Assembly: GCA_964386505.1 (NCBI GenBank)
Contig: CAYLSM010000040.1
Span: 1 to 27,363, forward strand
Reading direction: 5' to 3'
DNA length: 27,363 nucleotides
Source of the DNA: JAJFUG01 sp964386505
GTDB lineage: Bacteria; Gemmatimonadota; Glassbacteria; GWA2-58-10
Shown: piece by piece, positions 1 to 7,940 of the stretch
Position numbering within the stretch: the first letter of the stretch is position 1
Layout: every line of letters begins with the position of its first letter
Notes under the pieces: model-generated
What the model was told of the DNA's origin: nothing
Seen by the model: the letters and a program-made list of their open reading frames with translations, nothing else
Database searches by the model: none
Made by a program: the position numbers and the translations under genes

Positions 1-1
1 A

Positions 2-184
2 TCCACTCTCCGCTACGACCTGGGCCACACCCACTACCTGTCTCCCCTGTCCAGACTTACAGACCGTGTGCTCGGTAATTCCGCCCTTCTGCGCCGTGCC
101 TTGGCCACCCTGGAGCTCTCGGCCGGAAGATTCCTTCCCGCGGCTCTCACCTACCGCACCCTCTACTGCGCGGTGAAAGTATGA
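2..184 (+). CDS. C-terminal fragment of an unidentified protein, cut by the window edge
   Basis: An open frame runs from the left edge to TGA at 182-184, giving about 60 residues that end in TYRTLYCAVKV. Its stop overlaps the next start (ATGA), so the two genes are translationally coupled and probably share an operon with the flippase. The fragment has no motif I can assign. A methyltransferase or glycosyltransferase C-terminus would suit the context, but that is a guess. Confidence 0.55.
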   Translation, partial: STLRYDLGHTHYLSPLSRLTDRVLGNSALLRRALATLELSAGRFLPAALTYRTLYCAVKV

Positions 185-1722
185 GCGCCGGGACCCAAAA
201 CGCCCCGCTTACCGTGGCCCGCGGCGCGGCGCTGATCCTGGCCGGGCTGGCCGCGGCCCGTATCCTCAACTGGGCCTACCGCATTGTCCTGGCCCGGGCG
301 GGCGGGATGGGCGAGTTCGGCGTGCTGTTCCTGGCCGTGAGCACGATCGCCGTGGCGGGGACTGTCGCCAGCCTGGGCCTTGAGTACGGGGTCGCCCGTT
401 TCGTGCCGCTTTACCTGGGCAGCGGCGACCGGGGCAGCCTGCGCGCCTGCCTGCGATTCTCGCTTCTGCTGGCGGCGCTCTCAGGCGCGGCGGCAGCGGT
501 TGTTCTGTACCTGGCGGCTGTCCCGCTGGCCGGGGCGATGTCGGGAACCGAGAACCTGGCCGCGGCCATGCGGGTGAGTGCACTCTGCCTGCCGTTCTAT
601 GTGGTGGGACGGGTGCTGGTCAAGGCGGTGGTGGCGTTCCAGAAAATCGAGTACCGGGTAGGTGTGTACCAGGTGTTCAACCCGCTGGTCAAGCTGCTTC
701 TCACCCTGGTGCTGGTCGGTTTCGGGCTGGGCGCGGTGGGCGCGCTCGAAGCCTACCTGGCCGCCGAGGTGCTGAGTTCCGCCGCTCTCTGGCTGATCCT
801 GGAGAAAAAGGTATTCCCGGCCCTGGCCGGCGACAGCCATCCCGTCGGCCCCTCCGCATTCTCACCGCGCGTTCTCCTGGCCTACAGCCTGCCGCTTTTC
901 CTGGCCGGTTTCCTGGATATAGTGATGAGCTACACGGACGCTTTCATGACCGGGCATTTCATGGATGAGGCGGCGGTGGGACTCTACGGGGCGGCGGCCA
1001 CCCTGGCCTCGGTGGTCGCTCTGGGCACCGAGTTGGTGAACCCGATGTTCCTCTCGATTGTGACCCGCCAGTGGGCCGCGGGCGAGCAGGAGGCGCTCCG
1101 GGACACGTTTAACAACAACAACCGCTGGTTCCTATACCTGACCCTGCCACTCTTGGCCGGGAGCCTGTTCCTGGCCCGCCCGCTGATGGTTCTTCTCTGG
1201 GGGACGGCTTTCGCGGCCGGGGCCATGGCCCTGGTGATCCTGGTGCTGGGACGTTTCATGTACTGCATCGAGAACACCAGCCTGTTGCTTCTTTCCATGC
1301 ACGGGGCGGGCGGATACATTCTGGGCGTGAACCTGGGTGTGGCCGGACTCAACGTGGCGCTCAACTGGTGGCTTATCCCGCGCTTCGGGATCGAGGGCGC
1401 GGCCGCGGCTACCTGCCTCTCCCTGACCCTGCACGCGGCTCTGATGCTGGCCGGGGCGCGTCTTAAACACCGCGGGCAGGGGATGCGGATAGTGTTCTGG
1501 AGAGTGGTCGCCTCGGCGGCGCTGCCCGCGGCGCTGCTCCATTATCTGCCGGGTTATCTGGGAACTGGCTGGTTCGGAGTGCTGGCCTGCGGTTTGTTGT
1601 ACGTGGCGGGTTATGTTCTGCTGCTCAAACTGTTCCGTGTTTTCTCACCCGAGGACCGTCAGGTCTGGAGGGCCATAATCGGACGGCTGCGCGGCGCCGG
1701 TGCGGCGGAGCGCGGTCAGTAG
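181..1722 (+). CDS. Polysaccharide flippase, Wzx/MATE-like (MOP superfamily)
   Basis: A 513-residue, very hydrophobic protein with roughly 12-14 predicted membrane segments spread over its whole length and short charged loops. The first segment follows residue 10 (GAALILAGLAAARILNW). Length and layout fit the polysaccharide biosynthesis/oligosaccharide flippase family, which moves lipid-linked sugar units from the cytoplasmic to the outer face of the inner membrane for O-antigen, capsule or exopolysaccharide assembly. The ATG overlaps the upstream stop by 4 bp. A UDP-GlcNAc 2-epimerase lies convergent 13 bp downstream, which supports a surface polysaccharide role. Substrate cannot be read from the sequence. 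Family assignment is confident; the precise function is inferred. Confidence 0.85.
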   Translation: MSAGTQNAPLTVARGAALILAGLAAARILNWAYRIVLARAGGMGEFGVLFLAVSTIAVAGTVASLGLEYGVARFVPLYLGSGDRGSLRACLRFSLLLAALSGAAAAVVLYLAAVPLAGAMSGTENLAAAMRVSALCLPFYVVGRVLVKAVVAFQKIEYRVGVYQVFNPLVKLLLTLVLVGFGLGAVGALEAYLAAEVLSSAALWLILEKKVFPALAGDSHPVGPSAFSPRVLLAYSLPLFLAGFLDIVMSYTDAFMTGHFMDEAAVGLYGAAATLASVVALGTELVNPMFLSIVTRQWAAGEQEALRDTFNNNNRWFLYLTLPLLAGSLFLARPLMVLLWGTAFAAGAMALVILVLGRFMYCIENTSLLLLSMHGAGGYILGVNLGVAGLNVALNWWLIPRFGIEGAAAATCLSLTLHAALMLAGARLKHRGQGMRIVFWRVVASAALPAALLHYLPGYLGTGWFGVLACGLLYVAGYVLLLKLFRVFSPEDRQVWRAIIGRLRGAGAAERGQ

Positions 1723-1735
1723 CGCACAACCCCGG

Positions 1736-2803
1736 TCAGGGTTCCAGTATCGCGGCGATCCTCTCCCCGGCCTGCCCATCCCCCAGCGGGTTACCCCACT
1801 CCCGTGTCACAGCCAGCATCCTTCCCGCTGCAGCCACTATCCCCTCAGCCTCCACCCCGGCCACGGCGTTCGCCCCGGCCTCGACTGTCTCGGGACGCTC
1901 GGTGCTGATCCGCGCGGTCACGCAGGGCACCCGAAGGATACAGGCCTCCTCCTGCACTCCGCCCGAATCGGTGATCACCAGCGCAGCCGAGCGCAACAGG
2001 CCGATGAAACGCAGGTAATCCAGCGCGCCCAGAGTTTTGAAGCCCGCGGGCAGGCTCAGGCCGAAGCGTTTCAGACAGGCCGTGGTGCGCGGGTGCACAG
2101 GGAACACCACCTCCAGACCGTGCCCGCGCGCCGCGTCCTCGATGCCCCGCAGGATCGAAAGCAGTGTCTCAGGGTGGTCCACGTTCTCCGGACGGTGCAG
2201 GGTGACCAGAACATAGCTCCCCGCCGGATACTCCTGCGCCTGCGGCCCTCGGCGGGCGGCGATCTGGCCCGCCTGCTGCACGGCGTCCACCACCGTGTTG
2301 CCGGTCACGTGGACCTGGGCCGCCTCGAACCCCTCGGCCAGCAGTATATCGCGCGCCGCCTCGGTCGGGGCGAACAACAGGTCGGAAAGGTGGTCGGTCA
2401 GGATACGGTTGTGCTCCTCGGGCATGCGGCGGTCATGGCTGCGCAGCCCGGCCTCCACGTGCGCCACCTTCAGGCCCAGCCGCTGGCCGATCAGCGCCCC
2501 GGCCAGGACAGAGTTGGTGTCTCCCTGCACCACCACGGTTTCCGGTTTCAGGTCCAGCAGGGCTTTTTCTATCCCGGGCAGCATGCGGCCCAACTGCTCG
2601 CCGTGGCTTCCCGAGCCCACTCCCAGGTTGACCCTGGCCGCGGGAAGCTCGAGCTGCTCGAAAAACACGGCATCCATTTCGGGCGAGTAGTGCTGGTTGG
2701 TATGGAGGATTGCAAAGGGCAGGCCGCGACGGACATAAGCGCGTATCACAGGGGATAGTTTGATAATTTCCGGCCGGGTCCCGAGGACAAAAACAGTTTT
2801 CAC
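1736..2803 (-). CDS. wecB: UDP-N-acetylglucosamine 2-epimerase (non-hydrolysing)
   Basis: A 355-residue protein of the usual length for WecB/MnaA-type epimerases, which interconvert UDP-GlcNAc and UDP-ManNAc in the cytoplasm for cell-envelope sugars. Visible family motifs: GTRPE at residues 8-12, QGDT at 93-96, EAGLRS at 117-122, PEEHNR at 128-133, LHRPEN around 202-207 and the late SGGVQEE nucleotide-binding motif. D95, E117, E130 and H203 match the catalytic acidic and His positions of the family. The start is GTG with a GGGGAG ribosome site about 8 bases upstream. A paralogous role acting on UDP-GlcNAc3NAcA (WbpI-like) is possible, because WbpB/D/E-like genes lie about 17 kb away, but the N-terminal motif looks more WecB-like. 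Confidence 0.93.
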   Translation of the reverse strand: MKTVFVLGTRPEIIKLSPVIRAYVRRGLPFAILHTNQHYSPEMDAVFFEQLELPAARVNLGVGSGSHGEQLGRMLPGIEKALLDLKPETVVVQGDTNSVLAGALIGQRLGLKVAHVEAGLRSHDRRMPEEHNRILTDHLSDLLFAPTEAARDILLAEGFEAAQVHVTGNTVVDAVQQAGQIAARRGPQAQEYPAGSYVLVTLHRPENVDHPETLLSILRGIEDAARGHGLEVVFPVHPRTTACLKRFGLSLPAGFKTLGALDYLRFIGLLRSAALVITDSGGVQEEACILRVPCVTARISTERPETVEAGANAVAGVEAEGIVAAAGRMLAVTREWGNPLGDGQAGERIAAILEP

Positions 2804-2932
2804 GGCCGCTCTCCCCTGTCGGATTCTTTCGGGTAACGGGTGATTTCGCTATGGAATATGAATCAGGCGGATTGTACGGCGGGAATCTATTTCAATACAC
2901 CGGCAAACCCCGGCCCGTCACTTTCAACCGGG

Positions 2933-4342
2933 TTATTTGGCAGGACCGCCCTTATCGCCCGAATCCTCAGCGCCGCCCTGGCCGCCGAACAGGTCCTCGA
3001 TGATCGCCTGCTCATCCTGGGCTTTCCCGGCGGCCGGCTCGGCCTCGGCAGCCCCCTCGGCTTTCTCGTCCTTCTTCGGCTCGCCACCCTTTTTCTTGAG
3101 CTGCTCTGATTCCTCACGCCCGCAGATGTTCAACTGGTGGACCTGCTCGGTCAACGTGGCGCACTTGTTGAACGATTTCACTTTTCCCGGGCTAAGGAAT
3201 ATCTCGATTTTGACCTGCCCCATATGGTCGCAGGTGAAAGCCGGGTCGGTGCTGTTGTTGCAGTATATAGTCCGCGGCAGTGAGTTGCCACCCGCGTGCG
3301 GATAGGCCACCGCGCAGTTGAACGGGCAGAAATCGATGATCTCTTTCAGCTTTTCCTCGTAGCCCTCGATCAGCAACTCGTCCATCGAGAAAACCCGCAC
3401 CAAGCCTATCACCATGTCCCAGGCCGGGCCCTTGCCCTTGAAAAGGCGGATCAGCCCGAGCAGTACGTTGACCAGACCCGTACGGCGCGCAAACCTCTCG
3501 CCCAGCTTCCGGATCTGCTCGGGCGTGAAATTGTAGCGCACCTTATGCGTCATCGGGGCGATCATCTCATCCACCAGCTCCGCGAAATACAGCAGGAGCG
3601 TAGTCTTGTGGCGTGCGTCTTCGAAATTGGGACGGTGGTGGTTGCTGATGATGTGCAGGATCTCGGCCCGCGTGTAGGGCAGGAGCGTGACTTTCCGCTC
3701 GCCGAACAGCTCGACGCTCTTTTTCTGGTGCTCGTTGATGAACGCCTCGAGCTCGGCCGGCAGCATGTCATCCAGCTTTTTCAGGTCCGGGAACACCTCG
3801 GTGCGGATTATCCCCATGTCGTGGAGGATCGCCGCCATGCCCACGTTGACCAGCGAGATAATCGACCAGCGGAGCTGCAGGCCCAGGGCGATTGCGAGCA
3901 GTGTCACCCGGATGCTGTGATTGAGGAGCTGCTGCTCGGCCGAGTTGGCCTCGGTGTTGCTGATCTTGAAATCATAGATGTGGCGGATCAGGTCCGGGTT
4001 GGAGATGAGCTTCTCCATCACCCGCATGACTTTCACCCGCAGGTCGTCGTCTTTCAGAAAATTGGCGTATTCCTTGCCCGACTCGATCGCCTCGGCAATG
4101 CTCAGCAGGTCTTTTTCGAGGATGGACTTGATCTGGTTGAGCGCGCGCTCGTCCGCCTTGACACTCACCTTGTAGCTTTCCGGGGCGAGCTGGGCGGCAA
4201 ATCGCTGGATCGACTCGATCACCTTCTCGTTCAGACGACCGTCCTTGAGCTCCTTCCGGGTGATAAGAAAGCTGCCCGCCTTGAGGCGGACATCGCTCTC
4301 AAGCTCAAGCTCAGGAACAAGGTCGTTCACATGCATCAACAT
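2933..4342 (-). CDS. HD-domain phosphohydrolase-like protein with Cys-rich C-terminus
   Basis: Counted from the upstream GTG (4378), the frame encodes 481 residues. I prefer the ATG at residue 13 (4342), because MLMHVNDLVPELELESDV resembles the usual start of HD-GYP-type proteins; GTG at 4378, with GGGG about 7 bases upstream, remains possible. The HD core shows H154, H186-D187 (HDMGI), H247-H248 (HHRPNF) and D270 (ELVDEM), as in HD-GYP phosphodiesterases, but the GYP signature itself is absent. Residues 351-419 contain six cysteines (C351, C355, C373, C383, C406, C419), suggesting metal binding or disulphides. The last 60 residues are Lys/Glu/Ala/Gly-rich and probably disordered. A role in cyclic-di-GMP or other nucleotide signalling is an inference from family only. 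Confidence 0.8.
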   Translation of the reverse strand: MLMHVNDLVPELELESDVRLKAGSFLITRKELKDGRLNEKVIESIQRFAAQLAPESYKVSVKADERALNQIKSILEKDLLSIAEAIESGKEYANFLKDDDLRVKVMRVMEKLISNPDLIRHIYDFKISNTEANSAEQQLLNHSIRVTLLAIALGLQLRWSIISLVNVGMAAILHDMGIIRTEVFPDLKKLDDMLPAELEAFINEHQKKSVELFGERKVTLLPYTRAEILHIISNHHRPNFEDARHKTTLLLYFAELVDEMIAPMTHKVRYNFTPEQIRKLGERFARRTGLVNVLLGLIRLFKGKGPAWDMVIGLVRVFSMDELLIEGYEEKLKEIIDFCPFNCAVAYPHAGGNSLPRTIYCNNSTDPAFTCDHMGQVKIEIFLSPGKVKSFNKCATLTEQVHQLNICGREESEQLKKKGGEPKKDEKAEGAAEAEPAAGKAQDEQAIIEDLFGGQGGAEDSGDKGGPAK

Positions 4343-4422
4343 GGGCGCAGGCTCATCTGGTTGGGCGGAACGTGGCACCTTCCAGCCCCGGCTGAAAACG
4401 TTGAGACACCGAATTACGGAAT

Positions 4423-4449
4423 GGTGAGGTTAAGATGCCTCACCTTAAC
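4423..4449. repeat. Two interleaved inverted repeats in the HD-gene leader
   Basis: On the plus strand, GGTGAGG (4423-4429) pairs with CCTCACC (4438-4444). GTTAAG, starting at 4429, pairs with CTTAAC (4444-4449). The two stems overlap in an A-B-A'-B' order, so they are mutually exclusive as RNA hairpins or form a composite operator as DNA. They lie between the predicted promoter and the start codon. Confidence 0.5.
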
Positions 4450-4460
4450 AAACATAAACA

Positions 4461-4489
4461 ATTTTGCTCAAAATCACAGGGTTTGTCAA
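4461..4489 (-). promoter_or_regulatory. Probable sigma70-type promoter of the HD-domain gene
   Basis: On the minus strand, TTGACA (4489-4484) is followed after 17 bp by CAAAAT (4466-4461). The -35 box is perfect and the -10 box matches 4 of 6. The predicted transcript starts near 4454 and includes the inverted repeats at 4423-4449 in its leader. Confidence 0.5.
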
Positions 4490-4773
4490 GCTAAACAAGT
4501 CCGCTGTTGTATGTGATTAACGTTTACTGAATCTCATTTTCAAAGCGCCGAATTCGCCAAGCCGAGCAAAGATACCGAATTACCAAATCAACTCAGCTAT
4601 TTAATGATGTTTGTCAGTTTCCAACTCTTACACTTCCGCAGCGGCTGAAACAACATTTTATCCCCATGCGGGCGTTTTTTGCCTCTCTTTGGCTCTTCAA
4701 AGTCGGGAAAAAACAACACGCATAGAAATGATTGTGACAATCTTGTCCATAATTTTATTCCCCAGGGTGAAAA

Positions 4774-7749
4774 TCACATTCCAATTTTTCCAGCCCTGAG
4801 CAGCCGGTCCAGTTCCCAGTCAAGACTCAGCTTCACCAGTCCTGCCGTTTTGTGCTCGAACATCAGGAATCCCCGGGTCAGTCCGTGCTCGAACAGCCGC
4901 GCGGTAAGGCGCACGTCATCCGAGCAGTACCGGATGATAGGCTCCAGCCGCCCCTCCTTGAACCACTGGATCGCCTGAAGGCCGTCCGCGCTCTTGGGCG
5001 TGCCCAGGGTGGCCAGCCCGATATCCCCCAGGCTGATCCGGTAGCCCAGACGGGCGTGAATGTCGGCCAGGATGTCGAAAGTGGGCCAGGACGCGGTGTT
5101 GATCGGTCCGTAGGCGCCAAGGACCTGATAGTCGAAATCGAGCACGTTGAACCCCACGACCAGATCCGCCGCGGCCAGGGTGGCGATCAGCTCGCCTGTC
5201 CCCTCCTCGGTGAAAGTGAGCAGCTCGCCCGTGGCCATGTCCTGGAGCACTGCCGCGGAGATACGCATCAGGCGCTTGTTGCGCCAGCCCCCCACTTCCT
5301 CGGCCGAGCGCTGAGTCTCCAGGTCGAAGACGTAGATTTTTTTGTCCGGTGGGAAAAGCACGCCCGGCGCCACGGCTGGAGCGGGCTTTTCAGGAGCAGG
5401 TTTCTCCTCAACGGCCGCCTCCTCGGGCACCTCGGGCAGGGGCTTGCGCGCCAGAAGGATATCCAGGGCCAGCAGGGCCGAGGGCTTGTCCAGGGGCTTG
5501 TTGCTGTTACCGCACTTGGGCGAGTGCACGCAGGAGGGGCACCCTTTGTCGCAGGGGCACTCGGCAATCAGGCGGCTGGTGGCCTCCAGGAGCGCCTCCA
5601 TGTGCTGGTAGCCGCCCAGGGCGATCCCCACTCCTCCCGGATAGCCGTCGTAGATGAATATTGCCGGGCCACCCACCTGCGGGTGATGGGTAAAACAGAT
5701 CCCCCCGATATCGTTGCGGTCGGAGAGAACGAACAGCGGGAACATCGAGATCGCGGCGTGCTCGATGGCGTGCAGCCCGCCCATGAAATGCCCCTCGGCC
5801 TGGGTGGTGGCGTATTCGATGCCGGGCGGCACCTCGATCCAGAGGCCGAAAGTCTCGAACACCTGGGGCGGCAGCTCCAGCGGGTGTGCGCTCAGAAGCT
5901 CCTGCTGGCGAAGGCTGCGTTTCTGGTAGCCGGTGATCCGCTCGGTCACCTTGAGCCGTCCGTAGCGCAGGATAAAATTCCCGGCCGGGCGGCTCTTGAG
6001 CACCTCAAGAATCTCGGTCTCTTTTTCGCGCAGCACCTGGGTGTAATAGGGGTCGCGCGAGGGGGCCACGCGGATGATTTTTTTCTCCAGGTCCAGCTCC
6101 TGGACCACGTACTGACGGGCCCGGTGAAGGTAGATCGCCCCGGGGTGGCACTCGACCAGGGCGCGCCCGGCCCCGACAGTACCGATCACCGCGGCCTTGC
6201 CCTCCACGCTGGAATCCACGATTGAATAGCTCTCGCCGGTCATGCGCAGGTTGACCGTGGCCTGGGGGCGAAGGCGGGCGGCCACCAGACGGCCCTGCAT
6301 GTCCTCGAGCAGACGCGACTGGGCTTTCAAGCTGCTTATCAGCCCGGTCGACACCGGATTTTTCGCCAGCGGTTCCTCCGGACGGATCGGCAGCTCGGCC
6401 GCGGCGCACTCGATATGCCCGGCCAGGACAAACTCGTTGTCCGGGTCGACCAGGGCGCGCTCGCAACTTCGGCGGAAAAAATCCTCCGGGTGGTGCATGA
6501 AATACTGGTCCAGGGCATCCTGCTGGGCGATCAGCACGATCAGGCTCTCGCGGCCGCTGCGGCCCACCCGACCTCCCCGCTGCCAGGTGGAGGCCACCGT
6601 GCCGGGGTAGCCCGACAGGATACAGGCATCCAGCCCGCCGATGTCGATACCCATCTCCAGGGCGCTGGTCGAGATCACGGCATCCAGACGGTCGCTGGCC
6701 AGGGCCTGCTCGATCTCGCGGCGCTCTGCCGGGAGGTAGCCCGAGCGGTAGCTGCTCACCCGTCCCTCCAGCCCGCCCCCAGAGCGAAGCACCAAGGCGT
6801 GGATAAGTTCGGTGGCCTTGCGGCTCTTGGTGAACACGATAGTCTTGAGGCCCGCCTCCACGAACTCGTGCAGGAACCGTCCGGCCAGAGTACTTGGCTT
6901 AAGTGCTGTCGGGTTGACAAACAGGAAATGCCGGCCCGCGCTGGGCGCGCCGCTGCGCTCCACCACCTCGAACGGCAGGCCGAAAAGCTGCCCGGCGAAC
7001 TCCTGCGGGTTGGCGATCGTGGCGCTGGAGCAAATGAACTGTGGGTCGGAGCCGTAGTGGTTGCAGATTCGCCGCAGACGGCGCAGCACCCCGGAGAAAT
7101 GCGCCCCGAAAATGCCACGGTAGGTGTGCAGCTCATCCACCACCACGTAGCGCAGGTCCTTGAGGAACCCGGCCCATTTCTCGTGGAAAGCCAGCAGGCC
7201 CAGGTGCAGCATGTCGGGGTTGGAGAGGATCACGTTGGGCGGGTCGGCCAGGATTTTCTTGCGCCGGTGGGCGCTGGTGTCGCCGTCGTAGACCTCGGCC
7301 CGGACAATGTCCTCCAGCCCGGCCAACTGAGCCAGTTGTAGAATCTTGCGGCGCTGGTCCTGCTCCAGGGCCTTGAGCGGATAGAGGTAGATCGCCCGGG
7401 TTTCCGGACGAGACAGGCAGGCCTCCAGCACCGGGAGGTTGTAGATCAAGGTCTTGCCGCTGGCCGTGGGGGTGGAGACCAGCACGTTCTTCCCCGCACG
7501 CACGGCGGCCAGGGCCGCCACCTGGTGCGAGTAGAGGGCCGGGATGCCCAGACGGCGCAGGGCCGCGTTCAGCTCCGGCGGCAGCGGCGGATCGGGCTGG
7601 GCGTATACTGGGTCGGCCTCGGGCAGGTGCTCGTGATGCGCCACACAGTCGCGGTAGCGTCCGTCGGTCTTGAGAAACTCGACCATCGCCCCCACGGCCG
7701 AAAGGCTCCAGGCGCTGGCGAGTTTCAGGTGACGGTTGGCTGTGTCCAC
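4774..7749 (-). CDS. MrfA/YprA-type DEAD/DEAH helicase (DUF1998) fused to a DEDD exonuclease domain
   Basis: A 991-residue protein. Helicase motifs: Walker A in TPTASGKT (93-100), DELH (205-208), SAT (242-244) and QRGGRVGRSGR (390-400). A DUF1998-type C-terminal region ends in a cysteine cluster C731, C733, C737, C740, C746, the metal-binding signature of MrfA/YprA helicases. A Pro/Glu/Ala-rich linker (768-800) leads to an RNase H-fold exonuclease domain: D809 and E811 (YVFDLET), D871/D873 (NVLDFD) and Y941-x3-D945 (YCSDDV). In Bacillus, MrfA and the exonuclease MrfB are separate proteins that act together in UvrABC-independent repair of mitomycin-type damage; here both activities sit on one chain. 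The start is GTG without a clear ribosome site (see findings). Domain calls are confident; the repair role is inferred. Confidence 0.9.
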   Translation of the reverse strand: MDTANRHLKLASAWSLSAVGAMVEFLKTDGRYRDCVAHHEHLPEADPVYAQPDPPLPPELNAALRRLGIPALYSHQVAALAAVRAGKNVLVSTPTASGKTLIYNLPVLEACLSRPETRAIYLYPLKALEQDQRRKILQLAQLAGLEDIVRAEVYDGDTSAHRRKKILADPPNVILSNPDMLHLGLLAFHEKWAGFLKDLRYVVVDELHTYRGIFGAHFSGVLRRLRRICNHYGSDPQFICSSATIANPQEFAGQLFGLPFEVVERSGAPSAGRHFLFVNPTALKPSTLAGRFLHEFVEAGLKTIVFTKSRKATELIHALVLRSGGGLEGRVSSYRSGYLPAERREIEQALASDRLDAVISTSALEMGIDIGGLDACILSGYPGTVASTWQRGGRVGRSGRESLIVLIAQQDALDQYFMHHPEDFFRRSCERALVDPDNEFVLAGHIECAAAELPIRPEEPLAKNPVSTGLISSLKAQSRLLEDMQGRLVAARLRPQATVNLRMTGESYSIVDSSVEGKAAVIGTVGAGRALVECHPGAIYLHRARQYVVQELDLEKKIIRVAPSRDPYYTQVLREKETEILEVLKSRPAGNFILRYGRLKVTERITGYQKRSLRQQELLSAHPLELPPQVFETFGLWIEVPPGIEYATTQAEGHFMGGLHAIEHAAISMFPLFVLSDRNDIGGICFTHHPQVGGPAIFIYDGYPGGVGIALGGYQHMEALLEATSRLIAECPCDKGCPSCVHSPKCGNSNKPLDKPSALLALDILLARKPLPEVPEEAAVEEKPAPEKPAPAVAPGVLFPPDKKIYVFDLETQRSAEEVGGWRNKRLMRISAAVLQDMATGELLTFTEEGTGELIATLAAADLVVGFNVLDFDYQVLGAYGPINTASWPTFDILADIHARLGYRISLGDIGLATLGTPKSADGLQAIQWFKEGRLEPIIRYCSDDVRLTARLFEHGLTRGFLMFEHKTAGLVKLSLDWELDRLLRAGKIGM

Positions 7750-7866
7750 TCCGGGTCTCGCTCTTTCTCCAGGTATTCAGTCATGCTCCCCACCTACCAC
7801 TCCCAGTCAGTCTCAAGACAACAATAATCCAACCTTGCCAGTGAGGCAACCACCCTTTAACCGGTA

Positions 7867-7895
7867 TTGACATAAAAATAAGTTAAACGTAATTT
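7867..7895 (+). promoter_or_regulatory. Possible sigma70-type promoter of the membrane protein gene
   Basis: TTGACA (7867-7872), a 17-bp spacer and a poor TAATTT -10 (7890-7895) lie in a very AT-rich part of the divergent region between the helicase (-) and the membrane protein (+). The perfect -35 box makes it plausible; the -10 box is weak. Confidence 0.35.
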
Positions 7896-7929
7896 ATAAA
7901 TATTTCGTTGCACAAAACACCCACCGGTC

Positions 7930-7940
7930 CGGTTTAACCG
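7930..7940. repeat. 11-base palindrome directly before a start codon
   Basis: CGGTTTAACCG is a perfect palindrome around a central T and ends at the base before ATG 7941. It takes the place where a ribosome binding site would be expected. A related TTTAACCGGT lies at 7856-7865. Confidence 0.45.

Larger units (their letters stand above)
4343..4773. other. 431-bp AT-richer intergenic region without a convincing gene
   Basis: This stretch separates the HD-domain gene from the helicase gene; both lie on the minus strand. It is clearly richer in A+T than the flanking genes. It holds a probable minus-strand promoter (4461-4489), interleaved inverted repeats (4423-4449) and a 13-base palindrome GATTGTGACAATC (4730-4742). 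The short open frames here lack ribosome sites and family features. I see no obvious U-tailed terminator for the helicase gene. Confidence 0.5.

Noticed and set aside
4730..4742. Palindrome GATTGTGACAATC considered as an FNR- or CRP-type site
   Set aside because: The half sites do not match TTGAT-N4-ATCAA or TGTGA-N6-TCACA, and it lies downstream of the helicase gene, not at a promoter.
4852..6225. Long plus-strand open frames opposite the helicase-exonuclease gene
   Set aside because: They are shadows of the helicase frame, rich in Gln, Gly and His, without recognisable domains.
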